This document shows, piece after piece, positions 1 through 5,069 of a stretch of DNA of 5,511 nt. The stretch's first letter is position 1. Each line of letters opens with the position of its first letter. Origin of the DNA: DATJXG01 sp035500455. GTDB taxonomy: Bacteria > Acidobacteriota > Terriglobia > Terriglobales > Acidobacteriaceae. Where the stretch lies: NCBI GenBank assembly GCA_035500455.1, contig DATJXG010000472.1, positions 1-5,511 of the forward strand. The letters are read 5' to 3'. The translations under genes and the position numbers were made by a program. The notes beneath the pieces were generated by a model. That model saw only the letters and a program-made list of their open reading frames with translations, did not search any database and was not told where the DNA came from.

Positions 1-79
1 TAATCTGTATCTGAGCCCGCTGGACTGCTCGCAAATCTAGCTGAGGCTCAAGAACGCCCCATCCTTGCGATTTTTGCAA

Positions 80-160
80 GAATCCGGAAACCTGAATCCG
101 GAAAACTGGGGACGAAACCCGGAAACGTGGGAACAGACAGAACCTTCCCCGGTTTTCTGT
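80..160. repeat. Palindromic intergenic element with tandem GAATCCGGAAA
   Basis: The 11-mer GAATCCGGAAA occurs at 80-90 and again at 94-104, and a partial copy (CCCGGAAA) lies at 118-125. GAAAACTGGGG (101-111) pairs with CCCCGGTTTTC (147-157) over 11 positions with one G-T wobble, and the pairing extends outward to 99/159. A competing inner hairpin can form between 135-144 and 151-160. Overall this looks like a REP-type or mobile-derived palindromic element. The element family is inference, because only one copy is visible. Confidence 0.5.
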
Positions 161-255
161 GGACCAAGGGGGATCCGCTCTAGCCGGGATCGGGGCAGCT
201 TTTTTCGACCTATCCGCTTAAGCGTCGGTCCAAGGTAGTCGTTCCAAACTGCCCC

Positions 256-290
256 TTGTCATTTCCGAAGAGCGAAGCGATGACGAATCT
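256..290. repeat. REP-like short palindromic repeat
   Basis: GTCAT (258-262) and ATGAC (280-284) form a stem around a purine-rich core containing GAGCGAAGCG. The element ends in GAATCT. This organisation (GTCATT, then GAGCGAAGCGA, then AATCT) resembles a class of short repeats scattered between genes in many environmental bacteria. The resemblance is from memory, and only one copy is present here. Confidence 0.4.
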
Positions 291-467
291 GGCCGTCCCG
301 GCAGCTTGCACGTTTTCTGAAGAAAAAGCGAAGAGGCCGTCTGCCGATGTCCGCATCTCTTAACCGTTCAATCACTTACGCGTCTATACAATTATGTCAT
401 GACGTTGTGTTCCACGGGGAACATTGGCGCTTGAGATCGTCTCCGCGCACCGGGCCTTCCTTCTCCT

Positions 468-1640
468 CTAACGCTTGTAAGCAACCACGGTGCGCATGTG
501 GCAGGCCACCGCGCGGCCGCGGTGGAGAGCCGGTACGAATTTCCAGTCGACGGTTAACGGCGTAAGGTCATCCTTGCCCGCCTCGGCCGATTGCACCTTG
601 CCGGCGGAGTCAATAATGAGGTCCATCTGCACCTCGCCCTGCAAAGCGTGCTGTCCCGCAAGATCGGAAGGCGGCGGGAGCTGCAGCAGGATGGTGCTGG
701 GAGGAGTCCCGTCATTCGCATCAAAAATAGTTGTCCGCTTCTTCTTCTTTTTAGTAAGGATGGTATCGCCCTCCACCTGACTGCGAATCCCGCGCGCTCG
801 CGCGGCCAGGATGGCGGCCCGGATCCGCTCCACGTCGCCCGCCGGCCACAGTTCCGCCAGTGACTGCCATGCCTTCTCTTCGCGGCCGCTGTAGAGGTAG
901 GCCCAAACCATGCCCAGAATCTGTACCTTCACCACCCGCAGCGCATGGAGCTGTTTCAGGGCCGAGGCGCTTCCAGGCTCCAGCCTGCCATCGCTGGCTT
1001 TGAAATCCCGCAGGCTCCCGGCATCGATCTCAGCCCGAATGGTCGCGATCATTCGGTCAAAGTGGGGCTGGAATTCCGCGCCGGCGTCGAGCAAACGGCC
1101 GTTCTCAAGCCGAAGCACACAAACGGGTGGGTACAGGAGTTCGGCAGATGCGATACCGTCAAAGCCTTCGACCGCAAGCGCATCATCGGTCCAGATCTCA
1201 ATCCGGCCGTCGAGATCATCGTCCGAAGCGCGATAAAAGCTCCCGCCGGTAATGGTGCGCAATAGCCGCGGGGGCGTTTCCAGAGAGTAGATCTGGTAAG
1301 CCGGGCAACATTGAGTATCCGAACTCGTGACGGTGAATGCGGCCGCGGGTCCCTGCCCCGCCAGGTTGCCCTCGAAAACGTCGAGGTCAATCTGGGGAAC
1401 GCCGGAGGCTACGTTCAACGTTTCGTTATCTTTGTCTTTGTCCCAGGCGAGCGTGGCGTTGCATATGCGACGATCCAGTCCGCCGGTCTTTTGCGCTCCA
1501 ACTTCCACGGTCACGCCGGTGGAGGATTTTCCCAGGAAACTTCCCACGCCTGCGCGGCAAACCACATCCCTGCCCTGGGCCAAACAAGCGTGCAGCGCCA
1601 GGACCAGCAACGTAGTGGAAAGCAGCGCGCGAGTCATCAT
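468..1640 (-). CDS. Secreted protein of unknown function with TonB-C-like C-terminus
   Basis: This predicted 390-residue exported protein has no assigned function. The start at 1640 is chosen because it opens directly into a signal peptide: MMTR, a hydrophobic stretch at residues 6-20, and a plausible cleavage after A21 (CLA-Q). LHAC at 16-19 is a poor lipobox, so a lipoprotein is possible but less likely. The frame stays open to 1952, but those extra 104 residues look non-coding and would bury the signal peptide. The middle has acidic calcium-site-like runs (DKDKDN at 67-72; DDDLDG at 140-145, followed by IEIWTDD). A Lys5 run lies at 297-301. Residues 335-390 (GEVQMDLIIDSAGKVQS, then WKFVPALHRGRAV) match the TonB C-terminal pattern of a strand, DxxGxV, then W-x-F-x-P-A-x-x-x-G. 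There is no obvious Shine-Dalgarno site. It is divergent from the membrane gene at 1945. Confidence 0.75.
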   Translation of the reverse strand: MMTRALLSTTLLVLALHACLAQGRDVVCRAGVGSFLGKSSTGVTVEVGAQKTGGLDRRICNATLAWDKDKDNETLNVASGVPQIDLDVFEGNLAGQGPAAAFTVTSSDTQCCPAYQIYSLETPPRLLRTITGGSFYRASDDDLDGRIEIWTDDALAVEGFDGIASAELLYPPVCVLRLENGRLLDAGAEFQPHFDRMIATIRAEIDAGSLRDFKASDGRLEPGSASALKQLHALRVVKVQILGMVWAYLYSGREEKAWQSLAELWPAGDVERIRAAILAARARGIRSQVEGDTILTKKKKKRTTIFDANDGTPPSTILLQLPPPSDLAGQHALQGEVQMDLIIDSAGKVQSAEAGKDDLTPLTVDWKFVPALHRGRAVACHMRTVVAYKR

Positions 1641-1694
1641 TGCGATAGCGCCCACGGGTTTACGGCGGCGGGGTGGGACGTGGTTCGCGTCCAA

Positions 1695-1700
1695 AGTATA
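1695..1700 (-). promoter_or_regulatory. Candidate -10 box TATACT for the secreted protein
   Basis: Read on the minus strand this is GCTATACT, five of six matches to the bacterial -10 consensus, about 55 bases upstream of the start at 1640. No good -35 hexamer is visible at 16-18 bases. The same eight bases, GCTATACT, occur upstream of the mutase gene. Confidence 0.3.
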
Positions 1701-1821
1701 GCGCTGGACGAAACATATCCGTGCGTTTCGCTCACGCAAAAGCTCGAAGTGACCGTGCGTACGCTTTTGGTGGACTGTTGTTCTCCAACTCGATCCTGGC
1801 CCGGTTTCGCTGATTTGGGGA

Positions 1822-1827
1822 TATACT
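1822..1827 (+). promoter_or_regulatory. Candidate -10 box TATACT for the small membrane protein
   Basis: TATACTGCCT at 1822-1831 lies about 118 bases upstream of the GTG start at 1945, in the divergent spacer. The identical ten bases recur at 2445-2454 before the mutase. No clear -35 element is seen, so the call rests on the repeated box and its position. Confidence 0.25.
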
Positions 1828-1934
1828 GCCTCGACCAGCCAGTCCCCGGCTGCGCCATGACCTCTACACGCTTGGGGCAGTAGTGACAGAGTGTGTTGGT
1901 CGCGTCGGGTTCCTTGCAATTTGTGAAGGTGGAC

Positions 1935-1940
1935 GGAGAG
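1935..1940 (+). promoter_or_regulatory. Ribosome binding site GGAGAG that sets a GTG start
   Basis: GGAGAG lies four bases before the GTG at 1945. It is the best Shine-Dalgarno sequence in the window with normal spacing. It supports the GTG start and the 101-residue frame over the overlapping 201-codon frame that opens at 1893. Confidence 0.6.
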
Positions 1941-1944
1941 CATT

Positions 1945-2250
1945 GTGTCCAAACCAAGGATTGTGAGAGTGGCCCTGGCGTTGCCATTGTTGGTATTGGG
2001 AACGGTCCCCCTGATGTTTGGCTTCTTCTACCTGCTGGAATGGAGAGCGGAGCGGACGGCCTTAGTGCTCTGCAGTGTCTTCTTTTTCTTAAGTGGATTA
2101 ACGATACTGGTGTCTGGACTCTGGCTGTTGGTCAGCTTGGGCCGCGAACGGTATTTCCTTTGGACCGGCGGGGTTGCATTGATGGTTTCGGCAGCTCTTC
2201 TCATTGGCGGGGCACTTACCGATCTCTTGCCCTGTTCGGGCCCGGATTGA
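1945..2250 (+). CDS. Small three-helix membrane protein, unknown function
   Basis: This 101-residue protein is almost entirely hydrophobic. Three likely membrane helices lie at about residues 8-31, 39-64 and 71-92, joined by short charged turns (EWRAER at 32-37, GRER at 66-69). The tail is short (PCSGPD). I recognise no family and assign no function. The start is GTG, supported by GGAGAG at 1935-1940; the overlapping frame from 1893 has no such site and reads as non-coding. It is divergent from the secreted-protein gene. The stop TGA (2248-2250) is followed at once by ATG in the same frame, opening a second hydrophobic ORF. The original gene may therefore have been longer, with four helices. 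Confidence 0.65.
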   Translation: MSKPRIVRVALALPLLVLGTVPLMFGFFYLLEWRAERTALVLCSVFFFLSGLTILVSGLWLLVSLGRERYFLWTGGVALMVSAALLIGGALTDLLPCSGPD

Positions 2251-2349
2251 ATGCGCTCGCGGTTGGACTCCGGTGGAGTTCAGGCAGTGCTGGGAATGCT
2301 GATTTTACTGGCAGCGTGGGTGCTCCCCCGATTCGAACCCGCCGGCTGA
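2251..2349 (+). CDS. Possible 32-residue single-helix peptide or detached gene tail
   Basis: The ATG directly follows the TGA of the preceding membrane gene and is in the same frame. The 32 codons encode a charged start (MRSRLDSGG), one hydrophobic segment at residues 11-25 (QAVLGMLILLAAWVL) and a short tail (PRFEPAG). It has no ribosome site of its own, so translation would depend on termination-reinitiation from the upstream gene. Two readings are possible: a small coupled membrane peptide, or the last helix of a four-helix protein cut off by a stop mutation or sequencing error. The stop at 2347-2349 falls in the loop of a perfect hairpin (GCCGGC, TGA, GCCGGC; 2341-2355). Confidence 0.35.
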   Translation: MRSRLDSGGVQAVLGMLILLAAWVLPRFEPAG

Positions 2350-2355
2350 GCCGGC
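2341..2355 (+). terminator. Weak hairpin at the end of the membrane genes
   Basis: GCCGGC (2341-2346) and GCCGGC (2350-2355) form a six-pair GC stem closed by the three bases TGA. No T-run follows, so it does not meet the usual criteria for an intrinsic terminator. It could still pause polymerase or stabilise the end of the message. Confidence 0.2.
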
Positions 2356-2444
2356 CGGATTGCGCGCTGCAGGTGCTGCATTCGCTGGAAAGTTTCCTTG
2401 GGATTCATTGTGGGGCACTCCGAAGAAGCCGGAGACCTCAGAGC

Positions 2445-2450
2445 TATACT
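2445..2450 (+). promoter_or_regulatory. Candidate -10 box TATACT for the mutase operon
   Basis: TATACT sits 51 bases before the mutase ATG, which would give a leader of roughly 45 bases. An inverted repeat, CTCCG (2418-2422) and CGGAG (2430-2434), lies just upstream where a regulator or the -35 region would be. No good -35 hexamer is visible. The ten-base TATACTGCCT also occurs at 1822-1831. Confidence 0.35.
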
Positions 2451-2465
2451 GCCTTAAGGGAAAAT

Positions 2466-2485
2466 GGCTGCGATCCGCCGCAGCC
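2466..2485 (+). promoter_or_regulatory. GC-rich hairpin in the mutase leader
   Basis: GGCTGCG (2466-2472) pairs perfectly with CGCAGCC (2479-2485) around the loop ATCCGC. It ends 16 bases before the mutase ATG, which lacks a normal Shine-Dalgarno site. The stem could affect ribosome loading. It is too small to be a cobalamin riboswitch, and I see no B12 box nearby. Confidence 0.3.
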
Positions 2486-2501
2486 TCTGTGCCCGTGATT
2501 C

Positions 2502-4133
2502 ATGGCCGACAAAAGCAGGACGGATAAAGGTGCTGCCGCGCCCGCGACTGCGGGCGATCCTGAAACCTCGTCGCATATTCCTATCCAGCCGCTTTACACC
2601 CCCGCCGACCTTGAAGCGTCCGACCCCGAGCGCCAGATCGGCTATCCCGGCGAGTATCCCTTCACCCGCGGCATTCAGCCAACGATGTACCGCGGCAGGC
2701 TTTGGACCATGCGCCAGTATGCGGGTATGGGCGATGCCGAGGAGTCCAATAAGCGGTACAAGTACCTGCTGGCGAACGGCACGACCGGCCTTTCCGTCGC
2801 CTTTGATCTTCCTACCCAGATCGGCATGGACTCAGACAGTCCGCTCGCTCTGGGCGAGGTGGGGAAAGTGGGCGTGGCGATTGATTCCGTGGAAGACATG
2901 GAGCGCCTGTTTTCCGGCATCGACCTGACCAGGATTTCTACATCGATGACCATCAATGCGACGGCCTCCATCCTGCTGGCGCTGTATGTCGCCGTGGCCC
3001 GCCGCCAGGGTGCAGACATTCGCCGGCTTTCGGGCACGGTGCAGAACGATGTGCTTAAGGAATACATCGCGCGGGGGACTTACATTTATCCTCCGCAGCA
3101 GGCGATGCGCATCATTATCGACATGTTTTCCTGGGCTAACGAGCACGTGCCCGAGTGGAACACGATTTCCATCTCCGGCTACCACATGCGCGAGGCCGGC
3201 TCAACCGCAGTGCAGGAAGTTGCCTTCACCCTGGCCGACGGCATGGCGTACGTGGAGGCGGCTCTGCGCGCCGGGCTTGACGTGGACAAATTCGCGCCCC
3301 GGCTTTCGTTTTTCTTCAATGCGCACAGCGATTTTCTGGAGGAAGTGGCCAAGTTTCGGGCCGCGCGGCGCATGTGGGCGCGCATCATGCGCGAGCATTT
3401 CCAGGCAAAGAATCCGCGCTCCTGGATGCTGCGCTTTCACACCCAGACCGCGGGCTCTACGCTGACGGCGCAGCAGCCGGAGAACAATATCGTCCGCACC
3501 GCCATCCAGGCGCTGGCGGCGGTGCTGGGGGGGACGCAGTCGCTGCACACCAATTCCTACGATGAGGCTCTCGCCTTGCCCACCGAGCAGGCGGCGCGGA
3601 TTGCGCTGCGCACGCAGCAGATCGTGGCTTACGAGTCGGGAGCGCCGCAGACCGTCGATCCGCTGGCCGGCTCGTATTATGTCGAGTCTCTGACCGACGA
3701 GATTGAACAACGCGCCTCTGCTTATCTGGAAAAGATCGCGGCCCTGGGTGGAATGATCCCGGCGCTGGAACGCGGCTACGTGCAGCAGGAAATCCAGAAC
3801 GCCGCCTATGAGTATCAGCAGAAGGTGGACCGGGGAGAGGCTGTGGTGGTGGGAGTGAACCGCTTTACCGTGGAGGAAGAAAAGCCGATACCGATCCAGC
3901 GGATCGATGAAGCGCTGGAGCGCAGGCAGGTGGAGCGTCTGCGCGCCTTGCGGGCGCGGCGCGATTCAGGTCCGTGGAGGGAGACGCTGCGGCAAGTGGA
4001 AGATGCAGCCCGCTCCGCGGAGAACGTGATGCCGCGGATTATGGCCGCCGTCGAAGCCTACGCGACCGTGGGCGAGATTTCAGACACACTGCGAAGGGTT
4101 TTCGGAGAGTACAAGGAGTCGGTGGTGGTTTAG
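2502..4133 (+). CDS. mcmA: Methylmalonyl-CoA mutase catalytic (large) subunit, stand-alone
   Basis: This 543-residue protein is the substrate-binding TIM-barrel part of a B12-dependent acyl-CoA mutase, which interconverts methylmalonyl-CoA and succinyl-CoA in the cytoplasm. Family signatures run throughout: YPGEYPFTRG (48-57), SVAFDLPTQIGMDSD (98-112), GTVQNDVLKEY (178-188), SISGYHMREAGST (223-235), LHTNSYDEALALPTE (349-363) and ATVGEISDTL (521-530). With a constant offset of 16 from Propionibacterium mutase, Y73, R191, Y227 and H228 correspond to Tyr89, Arg207, Tyr243 and His244. Tyr89 and Arg207 favour methylmalonyl-CoA over isobutyryl-CoA or 2-hydroxyisobutyryl-CoA. The chain ends before the cobalamin-binding domain (DxHxxG), so a separate small subunit must exist elsewhere. 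An in-frame TGA at 2496-2498 fixes the start at 2502, where no Shine-Dalgarno site is visible. The first 25 or so residues are low-complexity. A TIR gene follows after four bases. Confidence 0.95.
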   Translation: MADKSRTDKGAAAPATAGDPETSSHIPIQPLYTPADLEASDPERQIGYPGEYPFTRGIQPTMYRGRLWTMRQYAGMGDAEESNKRYKYLLANGTTGLSVAFDLPTQIGMDSDSPLALGEVGKVGVAIDSVEDMERLFSGIDLTRISTSMTINATASILLALYVAVARRQGADIRRLSGTVQNDVLKEYIARGTYIYPPQQAMRIIIDMFSWANEHVPEWNTISISGYHMREAGSTAVQEVAFTLADGMAYVEAALRAGLDVDKFAPRLSFFFNAHSDFLEEVAKFRAARRMWARIMREHFQAKNPRSWMLRFHTQTAGSTLTAQQPENNIVRTAIQALAAVLGGTQSLHTNSYDEALALPTEQAARIALRTQQIVAYESGAPQTVDPLAGSYYVESLTDEIEQRASAYLEKIAALGGMIPALERGYVQQEIQNAAYEYQQKVDRGEAVVVGVNRFTVEEEKPIPIQRIDEALERRQVERLRALRARRDSGPWRETLRQVEDAARSAENVMPRIMAAVEAYATVGEISDTLRRVFGEYKESVVV

Positions 4134-4137
4134 GAAC

Positions 4138-4566
4138 ATGACCGTAAAGTCACGAAAACTCCGGAAGAAAAGGCTGGTGTTCATAAGCCACAGTAGCCGT
4201 GACACCTGGGTGGCGAAGCAGATTGCTCGTGAGATCACGGATTGCGGGGCTGTACCGTTTCTTGATGAGGCCGACATCGAGACGGGTGCCGAATTTGAGG
4301 ACGCAATTTTGGCGTTCCTTTCCAGGGCACACGAACTGGTGGTACTGCTTACGCCGTGGGCCCTGGATCGGTCGTATATCTGGGCCGAAATCGGTGCTGC
4401 ATGGGGTCGCCGCATACCTATCGTCGCGGTACTCCATGGGGTCACTCCGCAGGAATTGCAAGCCCGTCCGGGAGTTCCGGTCCTGATTAAGAAACGTAAC
4501 CTGATCGATCTAAATGACATCGACGGCTATCTGAAACAACTGCGTGGTCGAGCCTCAGAGGCGTAA
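4138..4566 (+). CDS. Single-domain TIR protein (first of a pair)
   Basis: This 142-residue protein consists of one TIR domain with a very basic N-terminal tail (KSRKLRKKR, residues 4-12). The first strand is LVFISHSS (13-20), the BB-loop region is FLDEADIETG (41-50), a hydrophobic strand is LVVLLTP (67-73), and the helix carrying the expected catalytic glutamate is SYIWAEIGAAWG (79-90; E84). In bacterial TIR enzymes this glutamate is needed to cleave NAD or make cyclic ADP-ribose signals; activity here is inferred. There is no membrane segment or fused effector. ATG 4138 lies four bases after the mutase stop, so translational coupling is likely. AGGA at 4132-4135 is too close to the ATG to be a good ribosome site, and AAGGAG at 4113-4118 is too far. 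GTG 4177 is an alternative start that would remove the tail. Third codon positions look less GC-rich than in the mutase, hinting at separate ancestry. Confidence 0.88.
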   Translation: MTVKSRKLRKKRLVFISHSSRDTWVAKQIAREITDCGAVPFLDEADIETGAEFEDAILAFLSRAHELVVLLTPWALDRSYIWAEIGAAWGRRIPIVAVLHGVTPQELQARPGVPVLIKKRNLIDLNDIDGYLKQLRGRASEA

Positions 4567-4578
4567 AATCAATAGTGG

Positions 4579-4974
4579 ATGAAGATGAGTAAACCTAGCG
4601 TTTTCATATCGCATTCGTTTTCCGATGCGGGCTGGGCGCGGCAATTCGCGAATTCGCTCGAACGTCGAGGCCTTAAGGTTTGGTTTGATGCCGACGCCGT
4701 TCAATCTGGCCAATCCCTGAGCGCCGCCATCGAAAAGGGACTACGAGAAAGCAACATTATCGCCCTGCTTGTTACGCGGGACACGGTAACGCGGCCTAAT
4801 CTTTTTTTTGAGATTGGGGCTGCCTTGGGCATGGGCAAACCGCTCATACCGGTCGTTTCCAAGGATATCGATCCTTCCCTGCTGCCGGCATCACTGCGTG
4901 AGCGGACGTATTTGGTAAAGAACTCGCCGGACATAACCGCACGAGAGTTCGTTTCTCAGGCGCTGCACATTTAG
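4579..4974 (+). CDS. Single-domain TIR protein (second of a pair)
   Basis: This 131-residue protein is again one TIR domain with nothing fused to it. The first strand is SVFISHSFSD (7-16), strand two is LKVWFDADAVQSGQS (32-46), and the catalytic-glutamate helix is PNLFFEIGAALG (73-84; E78), followed by KPLIPVV (87-93). The glutamate suggests NADase or cyclase potential, which is unproven. It starts 12 bases after the first TIR gene and shares only scattered core residues with it (VFISHS, EIGAA), so the two are diverged relatives rather than a recent duplication. ATG 4585 (MSKPSVFISHS) is a credible alternative start, with GGAT at 4577-4580 before it. Eight consecutive Ts (4802-4809) sit directly before the E78 codon, so slippage there would destroy the active site. 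Confidence 0.88.
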   Translation: MKMSKPSVFISHSFSDAGWARQFANSLERRGLKVWFDADAVQSGQSLSAAIEKGLRESNIIALLVTRDTVTRPNLFFEIGAALGMGKPLIPVVSKDIDPSLLPASLRERTYLVKNSPDITAREFVSQALHI

Positions 4975-4978
4975 CGTT

Positions 4979-5017
4979 GCGGCTTGTCAGAGTTCCCCGC
5001 GTAGCGCGTTTCTAGAT
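4979..5017. terminator. Weak candidate terminator between convergent genes
   Basis: The 95-base gap between the TIR pair and the facing cysteine-rich gene contains two competing short stems: GCGG (4979-4982) with CCGC (4997-5000), and CGCG (4998-5001) with CGCG (5005-5008). T-rich sequence (TTTCTAGATTTT) follows to about 5020. A shared terminator is expected here, but neither stem is strong. Confidence 0.2.
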
Positions 5018-5069
5018 TTTGTATCGTCTAGGTAGCATTCCAGCGACTCACTTTCCGTTCTACCGAACT

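Larger units (their letters stand above)
1..467. other. Non-coding left flank with palindromic repeats
   Basis: I see no convincing gene in this stretch. The reading frames are short, lack a ribosome site and resemble no protein family. It holds two structured elements, described separately at 80-160 and 256-290. There is a small hairpin at 64-80 (CTTGC, seven-base loop, GCAAG) and a T6 run at 200-205. The T6 run lies shortly after a weak GATCC/GGATC stem (172-176 and 187-191), which is too weak to call a terminator. The stretch lies beyond the stop codon of the minus-strand gene at 468. Confidence 0.6.

Noticed and set aside
2..40. Possible last 12 codons of a gene entering from the left (ends SPLDCSQI, then TAG)
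   Set aside because: Too short to separate from chance, with nothing upstream to compare.
1311..1883. Plus-strand frame of 190 codons opposite the secreted protein
   Set aside because: It is antisense to a better-supported gene, and its composition is typical of a shadow frame.
468..1952. Long form of the minus-strand gene (494 residues)
   Set aside because: The signal peptide begins at codon 105 of this frame. The extra N-terminal stretch looks non-coding and would overlap the divergent gene.
2321..2360. tRNA-like T-loop (ATTCGAACCC) suggesting a tRNA gene
   Set aside because: The bases on either side of the loop do not form a five-pair T-stem on either strand, and no anticodon arm or acceptor stem can be assembled. 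The bases up to 2349 are better read as codons of the 32-residue ORF.
1893..2498. Plus-strand frame of 201 codons overlapping the small membrane gene
   Set aside because: It has no ribosome site and no family resemblance. The 1945 frame has GGAGAG, a start at good spacing and clear membrane helices.
2350..2501. Cobalamin riboswitch before the B12-dependent mutase
   Set aside because: No B12 box is found, and the space from the candidate promoter is only about 45 bases, too short for that riboswitch.
2464..2928. Plus-strand frame with an AAGGGAA site just before its ATG, overlapping the mutase start
   Set aside because: Its product is a basic, low-order sequence out of frame with a strongly conserved enzyme. 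The purine run is probably chance, although it may recruit ribosomes near the real start.
3201..3710. Antisense frame of 169 codons within the mutase
   Set aside because: Arginine- and leucine-rich shadow of the GC-rich mutase codons, with no domain.
4138..4974. Classical Thoeris system
   Set aside because: A ThsA-type SIR2 or SLOG protein is required, and none is encoded in the window; only TIR domains are present.
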